A stretch of 37,559 bases of DNA, taken from positions 1-37,559 of the forward strand of contig JANYDM010000153.1 in NCBI GenBank assembly GCA_025363575.1, given 5' to 3'. The notes under the pieces were generated by a model that did not search any database, was not told the DNA's origin, and saw nothing but the letters and a program-made list of their open reading frames with translations. The position numbers and the translations under genes are program-made. Shown here in pieces: positions 31,429 to 37,559 of this stretch; position 1 is the stretch's first letter; each line of letters begins with the position of its first letter. Origin of the DNA: Betaproteobacteria bacterium (lineage in GTDB: Bacteria > Pseudomonadota > Gammaproteobacteria > Burkholderiales > SG8-41).

Positions 31429-31950
31429 CTACTCGTGGTCGATCTGCAAGGCCTCGAGAAAGCGTGAAACCAGGTTGTATGCGCAGACGGTGGCGGTGAG
31501 TTCGGTAATCGTCCGCGCATTGAATTGCTTCTTGACCGCCGCGAACACGTCATCGGGTACTTTGACATCGCGCGTCATGGCGTCCGTATAGGCGAGTACG
31601 GCGCGGTCGGCTTCATCGAATTCTTTTGCTGACTGCCAGTCGGATATCGCGGCTATCTGCGCTTCGCTCATGCCCTCCTTGCGAGCAATCGGCACGTGGA
31701 TGAGGCGCTCGTATTCGGCCCCGTTGATCACTGCGATGCGGATGATCACCATTTCGCGATAGCGTCCGGCGAGCGTCGACTTGTGCCGCACTGCAGTCAG
31801 CAGATTGAGCCAGCCCTGCGCAATCGGCGGGCTGTTGAGCAGCATGCGATAGATGTTCGGGATCTTGCCGTCGCGCTCGGCGCGGATCTGCGTGGCGAGC
31901 GCGGCGATTTCCTTGTCCGCGGCTTCGTCGCCATAGGGAATACGGGCCAT
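31429..31950 (-). CDS. Carboxymuconolactone decarboxylase family protein (second)
   Basis: A 173-residue CMD-fold protein. The core RYREMVIIRIAVINGAEYERLIHVPIARKEGMSEAQIAAI region (63-102) keeps the Glu79/Tyr80 and His85 positions of the YEW..H motif, unlike the first CMD protein at 1102. There is no CxxC. The C-terminal half YTDAMTRDVKVPDDVFAAVKKQF and the ELTATVCAYNLVSRFL helix are typical. GAGGAA lies 6 nt before the ATG at 31950; the much longer open frame upstream is antisense or out of frame to the next gene. It is probably the last gene of the run antiporter, receptor, 6PGDH-like, CMD. Substrate unknown. Confidence 0.9.
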   Translation of the reverse strand: MARIPYGDEAADKEIAALATQIRAERDGKIPNIYRMLLNSPPIAQGWLNLLTAVRHKSTLAGRYREMVIIRIAVINGAEYERLIHVPIARKEGMSEAQIAAISDWQSAKEFDEADRAVLAYTDAMTRDVKVPDDVFAAVKKQFNARTITELTATVCAYNLVSRFLEALQIDHE

Positions 31951-32015
31951 TCGTTGTTCCTCACAAGTTCTGCAGCGGGAAAAGGTGCCGCATGATATCG
32001 CAGGCGGCCGCGGCG

Positions 32016-32870
32016 CTACAGCAGGGGATTGTCGTGACCGGTGGCGGCACCTGCGTCCGCCAGCGATGAGACTTGCGTTCCGACTGGCAAATTGACGCCG
32101 AGCTCGCGCGCGAGCTCCAGCACGGTGTGCAGGTCTTTGCGCATATTGGGCAGTTCGGCGCCGGGTGCCGCCGCTTCGAGCATGCTTTTCCAGCGCGGGC
32201 CCATTTCGTTCCACATCTCCAGCACGTTGCTGTTCGCGATGCCGTCGCGGATGATCTGTCGCATGACAGCGGGATCCACGCCCCCGGCCGTGCCGAGGGT
32301 CAACCCTTCGAGCAGGCCCAGTATGTTGATGCTCATGACGAGCTGATGGGCGAGCTTCGCGGCCTGGCCGGCGCCGGTGTCGCCGGCGCGGGTGACGATG
32401 TGCGCGAATGCACCGAATACGGGGGCTGCCCGCGCGAGCGTTGCTTCGTCGCCGCCGGTCATCAAGCTCAGCTTGCCCTCGGCCGCCGCGAGATAGCCGC
32501 CGGTAATGGGCATATCGATGGTCGCGCAGCCTTTCTCTGCAAGCGCTGCAGCAACCTTTATGACTGGCGCCGGCCCCAGGGTGCTGCCGGTGGCAAAAAT
32601 GGCGCCGTCCTTGATCGTGCGCAGTATTCCATTCGTGCCGAACACGACGTCGTCGGTCTGCGCGCGATCGAAGACGAGGCTGATGACGAGCTCGCTCTGG
32701 GCCGCAACATCCGCCGACGATATGCAAGCCGTCGCACCCGCGTTTGCCAGTTCGTTTACCGGCTCATCGCGTATGTCGTAGACGAATACGTGCAGCCCGG
32801 CCTGCACCAGCCGCAGCGCGATTGGCTTGCCGATCACGCCGAGTCCAATGACGCCTACTTTGGAAATCAT
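32016..32870 (-). CDS. 6PGDH-fold NAD(P)-dependent 3-hydroxyacid dehydrogenase-like protein
   Basis: A 284-residue beta-hydroxyacid dehydrogenase of the 3-hydroxyisobutyrate/tartronate-semialdehyde group. The dinucleotide site GLGVIG (9-14) follows the first strand, and Asp32 in YDIR may bind NAD ribose. The substrate stretch DMPITGG is at 119-125, and the catalytic Lys172 lies in GQAAKLAHQLV. The conserved GLGxMG motif has Ile instead of Met. The ATG at 32870 has GGGAA 8 nt upstream, so the frame's longer start at 32912 is rejected. It sits between a Bug receptor and a CMD protein gene on the same strand, and likely reduces or oxidises a short hydroxyacid. Confidence 0.92.
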   Translation of the reverse strand: MISKVGVIGLGVIGKPIALRLVQAGLHVFVYDIRDEPVNELANAGATACISSADVAAQSELVISLVFDRAQTDDVVFGTNGILRTIKDGAIFATGSTLGPAPVIKVAAALAEKGCATIDMPITGGYLAAAEGKLSLMTGGDEATLARAAPVFGAFAHIVTRAGDTGAGQAAKLAHQLVMSINILGLLEGLTLGTAGGVDPAVMRQIIRDGIANSNVLEMWNEMGPRWKSMLEAAAPGAELPNMRKDLHTVLELARELGVNLPVGTQVSSLADAGAATGHDNPLL

Positions 32871-32917
32871 GTCGATTGTTCCCAAAACTTGAACGAAAAA
32901 TGCGAAAAGCAATAATC

Positions 32918-33000
32918 AGCCGCAGATAAACGCAGATCAAGATCCAGTGCCGCATGCCGGCGATATTGCGCCTTTGATGTATCCGCGTTTATCCGCGGCT
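32918..33000. repeat. Inverted repeat element with AGCCGC-GATAAACGC-GAT arms
   Basis: The left arm starts AGCCGCAGATAAACGCAGAT (32918-32937). The right arm, read on the minus strand, starts AGCCGCGGATAAACGCGGAT (33000-32981). They match at all but two positions of this 20-nt stretch. The repeat fills most of the 152-bp gap between a receptor and the 6PGDH-like gene. It resembles a dispersed intergenic element seen in environmental betaproteobacteria, as far as I remember. Confidence 0.7.
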
Positions 33001-33022
33001 CCAATCTGCTTTTGAGGCAGAT

Positions 33023-33994
33023 TTAATCCGCCTTGATGCCCGCGTCTTTCGCTACACGTTTCCATCGATCGACTTCAGTCGTGAGCAGTCGCGTGAAGCC
33101 GGCGGCGGGCAAAGTCGCCGGCTCCGCGCCTTCGGCGGCGAGACGTTGCGCCGATTCGGGCTGCCCGAGTATGCCGGCGATCTCAGCATGCAGTTTATCG
33201 ACGACTGCGGCAGGCGTTCCCGCCGGCGCGAGGACACCCCACCAGATGCTCATCGAATAACCGGGCGCGCCGGCCTCCGCGATGGTCGGCACGTCGGGCA
33301 ACAACGGGGAACGCTTCGTCGTACTGACGCCGAGTGCCTTCAGCCGGCCGGCGCGAATTTGCGAGAGAGTGATCGCCGCGGTGCCGAACATTATCTGTAC
33401 CTGACCGCCGATGAGGTCGGTTAATGCCTGCGGGCCGCCTTTATACGGCACGTTGATCAACTGCACGCCGGTAATGCGCGAAAAGAGCGCGCCCGCGAAA
33501 TGATTGACGCCGCCGGTGCCGGACACCGCATAAGTGACGGTGTCAGGTCTGGCCGCGGCAAGATCGATCAGTCCTTTTGCGGTGGTCGCGGGAAACGCCG
33601 GATTTGCAACGAGCACGAGCGGCCCCGCGCCGAGCTGCATCACCGGCGTGAACGACTTTACCGGGTCGAACGGCAGCTTGTAGATGGCGGCGTTCATGGT
33701 GTGCGACGTCGAAATGAATTGCAGCGTATAGCCGTCGGGCGGCGCCTTGACGGTCAGCTCCGCGGCAATGATGCCGTTGGCCCCCGGCCGGTTGTCCACG
33801 ACCACCTGTTGCGCGACCTTTTCGGTCAGCTTGCCGCCGATGAAACGCGCCAGCATGTCGGTGCCGCTTCCGGCGGGAAAGCCGACAACGATGCGCACCG
33901 GTTTCACCGGATACGCCGACGCTGTTGCGCCCGGTGCGGGCGTTAGTAGTGCAATTAGCGCGAGCGCGAGCATGCGCCGACAGTTGTTTTGCAT
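33023..33994 (-). CDS. Bug/TctC-family periplasmic receptor (tenth)
   Basis: A 323-residue receptor. The signal peptide ends near residue 25-27 (TASA-YPVKP). Signatures are PAGSGTDMLAR, DGYTLQF, VPYKG followed by GPQALTDLIGGQVQI, and IWWGVLAPA. It is the close paralogue of the receptor at 22388-23368, sharing blocks such as FDPVKSFTP and ESAQRLAAEGAEP. AGGAAA lies 5 nt before the ATG. It begins 42 bp after the antiporter gene stop and is followed by the 6PGDH-like gene across an inverted repeat. Confidence 0.94.
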   Translation of the reverse strand: MQNNCRRMLALALIALLTPAPGATASAYPVKPVRIVVGFPAGSGTDMLARFIGGKLTEKVAQQVVVDNRPGANGIIAAELTVKAPPDGYTLQFISTSHTMNAAIYKLPFDPVKSFTPVMQLGAGPLVLVANPAFPATTAKGLIDLAAARPDTVTYAVSGTGGVNHFAGALFSRITGVQLINVPYKGGPQALTDLIGGQVQIMFGTAAITLSQIRAGRLKALGVSTTKRSPLLPDVPTIAEAGAPGYSMSIWWGVLAPAGTPAAVVDKLHAEIAGILGQPESAQRLAAEGAEPATLPAAGFTRLLTTEVDRWKRVAKDAGIKAD

Positions 33995-34036
33995 GATGGT
34001 TTCCTGTGCGAGCGGCGGATTTTCGCACGACCGGCG

Positions 34037-35824
34037 TCACGACGCGGAGCCTGCGCGCGGAAAGTGCTCGGTGTCCGCTTCGAACAGTTCCTTCAGTTGC
34101 GCAGCGGCTTGCTGCGAGGTCTGGATGAGCTGGGCCTCGTCGTTCTGTACAGCCTGCTGAATTTCCAGCTGCGCTTCGTCGTGCTGCTTGAATAATGTCA
34201 CGGCACGCTGTGCGGCGGCGATGCCCAGACCGAGGCGCAGCAGCGCCTGGTGCGCGACTTCGAGGCTCGACGGTAACGTTTCGCGATAGATGGCCTGGAT
34301 GCCCAACTCGCGCAGCCGGAAGTGATGGACGCGATTGCGGGCGCGCGCGAGCACCGGCAGGGCAGGGAAGTGCCGCCGCAGCAGGGCGGCGGTCTTTACG
34401 GATGCTTCGACATCGTCGATCGCCAGAACGAACAGCTTCGCCTCGCCGGTCTTGGCGGCTTTCAGCAGATCGAGACGCGACGCGTCGCCGAAATAAATCT
34501 TGCTGCCGAAGCGGCGCACGAAATCGACCTGCTGGTAATTGACTTCGAGCGCGGTGAAAGGGATCGCGCACATGCGCAGCACGCGCGCGACGATCTGGCC
34601 GTAGCGGCCGAAACCGGCGATGATGACGGGGGGCGCGGGCGCATCGATGACATCGTATTCAGGCTCGCTTTTGCGCTCTGTCCAGCGTTGCATGAAGCGG
34701 TCGTGCGCGACGAACAGCGGCGGCGCGAGAAGCAGCGATATCGTCACCACCATGACGAGGAGTTCCGATGTCGCGGCGTCGATGATGCCCAGCCCGCCCG
34801 CAGTGGCGAACAGCACGAATGCAAACTCGCCGCCCTGAGCGAGCGTGACGGCAACCCGCTGCGCCGCGTCGTTGCCCGCGCCGGTGGCGCGCGAAATTCC
34901 GTACATGACGGCAAATTTGATCAGCATGAGGCCCGTCACCAGTGCGAAGAGCACCAGAGGCATGCTCAGCGCGAGCGTGAGATTGGCGCTCATGCCGACC
35001 GACATGAAAAAAAGTCCCATCAGCAGACCTTTGAACGGCTCGATGTCGGCTTCGAGCTCGTGGCGGAACTCGGAATCGGCGAGCAACACCCCGGCGAGGA
35101 AAGCGCCGAGCGACATCGACAGGCCGATTTTTTCCATGATCAGCGCGGAGCCGACCACCATCAGCAATGCTGCGGCCGTAAAGACTTCGCGGCTGCTGTG
35201 CGCGGCGAGAAATTTCAGGGCCGGCCTGATCATGACGCGGCTCGCGCCGATGACAACCGCGATCACGACGAGACCTTTGACTGCGGTCATCAAGTGCGCG
35301 CCGCCATGCGCGGGCGTCGCGGCGAGCAGCGGCAGCAGCGCCAGCGCCGGTATGACGGCAAGATCCTGAAACAGCAGTACTGCGAACGCCTCCCGGCCAT
35401 GGAATGTCATCAGTTGTCCGCGCTCCGCCAGCGATGCCATGACCAATGCAGTCGATGACAAGGCGAGGCCGAGTCCCACCACCAGCGCCGTCTGCCACGT
35501 CATGCCGAATGCCGCCGCGGCCAGCGCGAGCGCAGCGGCGGTCGCGCCCACCTGCGCGCCGCCGAGCCCGAACACGCTGTGGCGAAGAGTCCACAGCCGG
35601 GCGGGGTCGAGCTCGAGCCCGATCAGGAACAACAGCAGCACGACGCCAAATTCGGCGAACTGCAGCGTCGACTCGCTGGCGCCGACGACGCCAAGGCCCC
35701 ACGGCCCTATCAACATGCCGGCGGCAAGATAGCCGAGCACGGCACCGAGTTTAAGGCGCTGGAAGACAGGCACCAGCAGGACGGCGGTGAGCAGGAAGAT
35801 TGAAGCTTGTTCGAGCAGGTGCAT
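34037..35824 (-). CDS. CPA2-family monovalent cation:proton antiporter (KefB/KefC type)
   Basis: A 595-residue inner-membrane protein. Residues about 1-375 form a multi-helix Na+/H+-exchanger domain with GLELDP (69-74), the FQDLAVIP motif carrying the conserved Asp154, and FLAGVLLADS. A short linker leads to a TrkA-N domain with a Rossmann motif GFGRYG (404-409), typical of K+ efflux proteins KefB/KefC. The C-terminal tail (last about 50 residues) is rich in Gln and Glu and probably coiled. No separate KefF/KefG gene is present. A GTG at 35836 could add four residues; neither start has a clear ribosome site. It is at the head of a minus-strand run. Confidence 0.93.
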   Translation of the reverse strand: MHLLEQASIFLLTAVLLVPVFQRLKLGAVLGYLAAGMLIGPWGLGVVGASESTLQFAEFGVVLLLFLIGLELDPARLWTLRHSVFGLGGAQVGATAAALALAAAAFGMTWQTALVVGLGLALSSTALVMASLAERGQLMTFHGREAFAVLLFQDLAVIPALALLPLLAATPAHGGAHLMTAVKGLVVIAVVIGASRVMIRPALKFLAAHSSREVFTAAALLMVVGSALIMEKIGLSMSLGAFLAGVLLADSEFRHELEADIEPFKGLLMGLFFMSVGMSANLTLALSMPLVLFALVTGLMLIKFAVMYGISRATGAGNDAAQRVAVTLAQGGEFAFVLFATAGGLGIIDAATSELLVMVVTISLLLAPPLFVAHDRFMQRWTERKSEPEYDVIDAPAPPVIIAGFGRYGQIVARVLRMCAIPFTALEVNYQQVDFVRRFGSKIYFGDASRLDLLKAAKTGEAKLFVLAIDDVEASVKTAALLRRHFPALPVLARARNRVHHFRLRELGIQAIYRETLPSSLEVAHQALLRLGLGIAAAQRAVTLFKQHDEAQLEIQQAVQNDEAQLIQTSQQAAAQLKELFEADTEHFPRAGSAS

Positions 35825-36187
35825 AACATTGACCACGCGGGATCAGCGAAGGGGCTTCGAGAATACAGGCAGTCGCTGCGCACGCGCAAAAAAAGCAATC
35901 TGGCTCGATCGCGTATTTTTTTGATCCCGCGCGGGCGTTTTTATGACAGAGAAATAACTATCGTGTGTCGCTGCGACGCGACATGCCGTCCCGCGACGAA
36001 TCAATCGCTGGCCGAAGCAAAGGCGAATGCGTCGTGCAACAACAACAATTATCGGCCCGTCTCGCCAGGGAAGTTGTCTGATTTGACTGGAGAAACCGAA
36101 TGGTACGTGTCTTGCGTCGAGTTGCGGCAGGGCTAAGTTCAGGGCTCTGCCGTGTACGTTTTACAAACTATCAAAAGGAGTTTCATC
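35825..36187. other. 363-bp divergent intergenic region between antiporter and Gly-rich protein genes
   Basis: No gene is supported. The region is rich in A and T tracts (35888-35894, 35914-35922) and holds a short palindrome CCCGCGCGGG (35926-35935) followed by CGTTTTT, too short a stem for a confident terminator. TTGACT at 36083-36088 is -35-like, but no matching -10 box follows at 16-18 bp. A 109-codon open frame crosses the region but starts antisense to the antiporter and has no ribosome site. Confidence 0.55.
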
Positions 36188-36568
36188 ATGAGATCCACTA
36201 AATTCGGCATTCTGCTGGCGGGTGTATTGATTGCGTCGCCGGCGTTTGCCGCACAAGGCGGGCTGGGCGTCGGTGCAGGCGCCGATGTCAACGTCGGCGC
36301 CGGTTCGGGCAACGCCGGGGTTGGTGCAGGCACGGGCGTAGGCGCCGGTGCGCAAACCAACGGTATGGTTGGCGGTTCCAGCAACAACCAGGGGATGAAT
36401 GCGTCGGGTGCTGTTGGCGCCGATACCCACGCCAACGGCGCGGCGACTCTGCCGAGACGCAAAGGCTCGTCTGCGTCGGGCAATGTGCGTGACAGCACCG
36501 GAATTTCCGGCAGCGCGAGCGGTAACGCTACGGGCGGCGTCACCGGCAATGGTCAGGGCCGAAACTAA
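36188..36568 (+). CDS. Small exported Gly/Ala/Asn-rich low-complexity protein
   Basis: A 126-residue exported protein of no recognised family. The signal peptide ends after AFA (residues 1-21). The mature part consists of repeated Gly-Ala/Gly-Val units (GAGADVNVGAGSGNAGVGAGTGVGAG-like), then Asn/Ser/Gly segments and a short basic RRKG. It is probably disordered or beta-structured. AAGGAG lies 7 nt before the ATG at 36188, which excludes the longer frame from 36152. It has its own terminator. Composition resembles the other secreted low-complexity proteins at 14741-16193, but no sequence homology is claimed. Confidence 0.8.
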   Translation: MRSTKFGILLAGVLIASPAFAAQGGLGVGAGADVNVGAGSGNAGVGAGTGVGAGAQTNGMVGGSSNNQGMNASGAVGADTHANGAATLPRRKGSSASGNVRDSTGISGSASGNATGGVTGNGQGRN

Positions 36569-36597
36569 CGTTTATCGTTTCGTCCGGCAGTAAAAGC

Positions 36598-36631
36598 GCA
36601 AACGGCGCACCGTAAAAAGTGCGCCGTTTGC
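36598..36631 (+). terminator. Terminator between convergent Gly-rich protein and HpcH/HpaI genes
   Basis: A perfect 13-bp stem, GCAAACGGCGCAC (36598-36610) and GTGCGCCGTTTGC (36619-36631), surrounds an 8-nt A-rich loop and is followed by TTGT on the plus strand and by a T-rich stretch (TTTTA) further out on the minus strand. It lies 29 bp after the plus-strand stop and 22 bp after the minus-strand stop, so it may serve both genes. Confidence 0.85.
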
Positions 36632-36653
36632 TTGTAAGCCGGTGACGGGCAGG

Positions 36654-37514
36654 CTATCTGCGCCCCGTGAGCTTCAGGCCTTTTTCGAGCACGGCGTTCG
36701 AGCGCGCGGGTTTGGGCATCAACCAGCGATACCCGAGCGAGATGACCTCGTCGACGTTGTCGGCCTCGACGTGCGGATGGCCGCAAGCGACATTGTTGTC
36801 CTTGCACACCGCTACGATCTCGGCCATTGCGGCCACCACCGACGGATGTTTGTACTGGCGCGGGAAGCCCAGGTTCTGCGACAGGTCGCCTTCGCCGATG
36901 ACGACAACGCCTATGCCCGGGACCTCTTTCAGTATTTTCGGCAGGTTTTTTACGCCGTCGACGTCTTCGCACATGATGCCGACGAGGATTTCGCCTTTGG
37001 GATCGAGCGGCCATACATCGGCGCGCTCGTAATATTCAGGCGCGGTCAATCCCCAGTAGCGCGCGGCGTTTGTCGGCCCGTCGCCGCGCTGGCCTTTGGG
37101 CTCGACGCGCGGCGCTGTCGCGGGACGTGCGTAGCGGCACGCCGCAACGGCACTGTGTGCTTCTGCCACCGTGCTTACGTGCGGCCATATGATGCCGTAG
37201 ACACCCGCATCCAATACCTGCTTGGCGATCCACTGATTCATCTCGATGCCGTTCGGCGGAATGCGCACCATGGGCGTCACCGCCGGTGCGATGCTCGCGG
37301 ACTCGGCGATCTGGCGGCGGGTCAGCAGATACTGGAGGCAATCGCGCAGCATGCGGATGTCATAGCCGCCATGCTCCATCTCGAACACGATGCCGTCGTA
37401 CGGCTCGGTCGCATACGCCTGGGCGCTCTGCGTGTCGGCGGGCGCGAAGCCGACGAACGCGTGCTTGTTCTGCTCGAGTACTTTGATGATGCCGTTGAGG
37501 CGGGGAATGTTCAC
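36654..37514 (-). CDS. HpcH/HpaI aldolase/citrate lyase-family protein
   Basis: A 286-residue TIM-barrel metal-dependent aldolase of the HpcH/HpaI family, which cleaves or forms 2-oxo acid aldol products (pyruvate or similar donors). The metal and substrate regions appear as FEMEHGG (44-50), MVRIPPNG, GIIWPHVST, ILVGIMCEDVDGV and VIGEGDLSQNLGFP. The start is GTG at 37514, with CGGAGAC about 7 nt upstream. A perfect 7-bp repeat array begins 16 bp upstream of the start and runs off the window. It has no Bug receptor immediately beside it within the window. The natural substrate cannot be named. Confidence 0.9.
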   Translation of the reverse strand: MNIPRLNGIIKVLEQNKHAFVGFAPADTQSAQAYATEPYDGIVFEMEHGGYDIRMLRDCLQYLLTRRQIAESASIAPAVTPMVRIPPNGIEMNQWIAKQVLDAGVYGIIWPHVSTVAEAHSAVAACRYARPATAPRVEPKGQRGDGPTNAARYWGLTAPEYYERADVWPLDPKGEILVGIMCEDVDGVKNLPKILKEVPGIGVVVIGEGDLSQNLGFPRQYKHPSVVAAMAEIVAVCKDNNVACGHPHVEADNVDEVISLGYRWLMPKPARSNAVLEKGLKLTGRR

Positions 37515-37530
37515 GGTCGGTGTCTCCGGG

Positions 37531-37559
37531 CTGGGTGCTGGGTGCGGGGTGCGGGGTGC
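37531..37559. repeat. Perfect 7-bp tandem repeat array upstream of the HpcH/HpaI gene, cut by window edge
   Basis: Four 7-bp units: CTGGGTG twice, then CGGGGTG twice, with a further C starting another unit at the last base. On the gene's coding strand the units read CACCCCG and CACCCAG. It lies 16 bp upstream of the GTG start and may continue beyond the window. Confidence 0.85.

Noticed and set aside
35926..35942. Intrinsic terminator from CCCGCGCGGG plus T run
   Set aside because: The palindrome has no loop-forming bases beyond the stem, leaving only about three stable pairs, and no gene ends just upstream.
35807..36136. 109-codon plus-strand open frame in the antiporter upstream region
   Set aside because: Starts antisense to the antiporter N-terminus, has no ribosome site, and its codon use is unlike neighbouring genes.

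Overview
The window looks like a chromosomal segment of a high-GC betaproteobacterium, most likely of the order Burkholderiales. I infer this from the codon use and from ten periplasmic receptors of the Bug/TctC type (tripartite tricarboxylate transport), a family massively expanded in Bordetella, Cupriavidus and relatives. No rRNA, tRNA, phage gene, transposase or CRISPR array was seen. No transcriptional regulator and no TctA/TctB membrane partner was recognised in 37.5 kb.

Left part (1-12687): five Bug receptors alternate with small-molecule catabolic genes. These are a CMD-fold protein, an MmgE/PrpD protein with a DUF445 membrane protein, a TfdA-like 2-oxoglutarate dioxygenase, a class II aldolase, a two-domain EthD-like protein and a class V aminotransferase enclosed by two receptors. 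A small lipoprotein lies among them.

Middle (12709-19015): the gene content shifts to the cell envelope. There is a YpfJ-type metallopeptidase and an exported alpha/beta hydrolase. Then comes a divergent pair of secreted low-complexity proteins (14741-15616 and 15930-16193) followed by a DUF3300 protein. The intergenic region of that pair carries four TTAC elements spaced exactly 10 bp apart, which resembles an operator for an OmpR/CpxR-type response regulator. A nitroreductase and a VOC protein follow.

Right part (19075-37559): five more receptors sit beside a luciferase-like monooxygenase, an FMN hydroxyacid dehydrogenase, a 6PGDH-like dehydrogenase, a second CMD protein and an HpcH/HpaI aldolase (cut-off context at the window end). 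Between these lie a pentapeptide-repeat potassium channel translationally coupled to a DEDDy exonuclease, a CmcJ/NvfI-like oxygenase upstream of dinB, an exported metallo-beta-lactamase-fold hydrolase and a KefB/C-type antiporter.

The likely common theme is uptake or sensing of many different organic acids, each receptor next to enzymes that could process its ligand. These receptor-enzyme links are inference from position. The most unusual non-coding signals are the phased TTAC array, arrays of 7-bp tandem repeats close to start codons, and two places where a terminator hairpin is overlapped by a possible promoter of the next gene.
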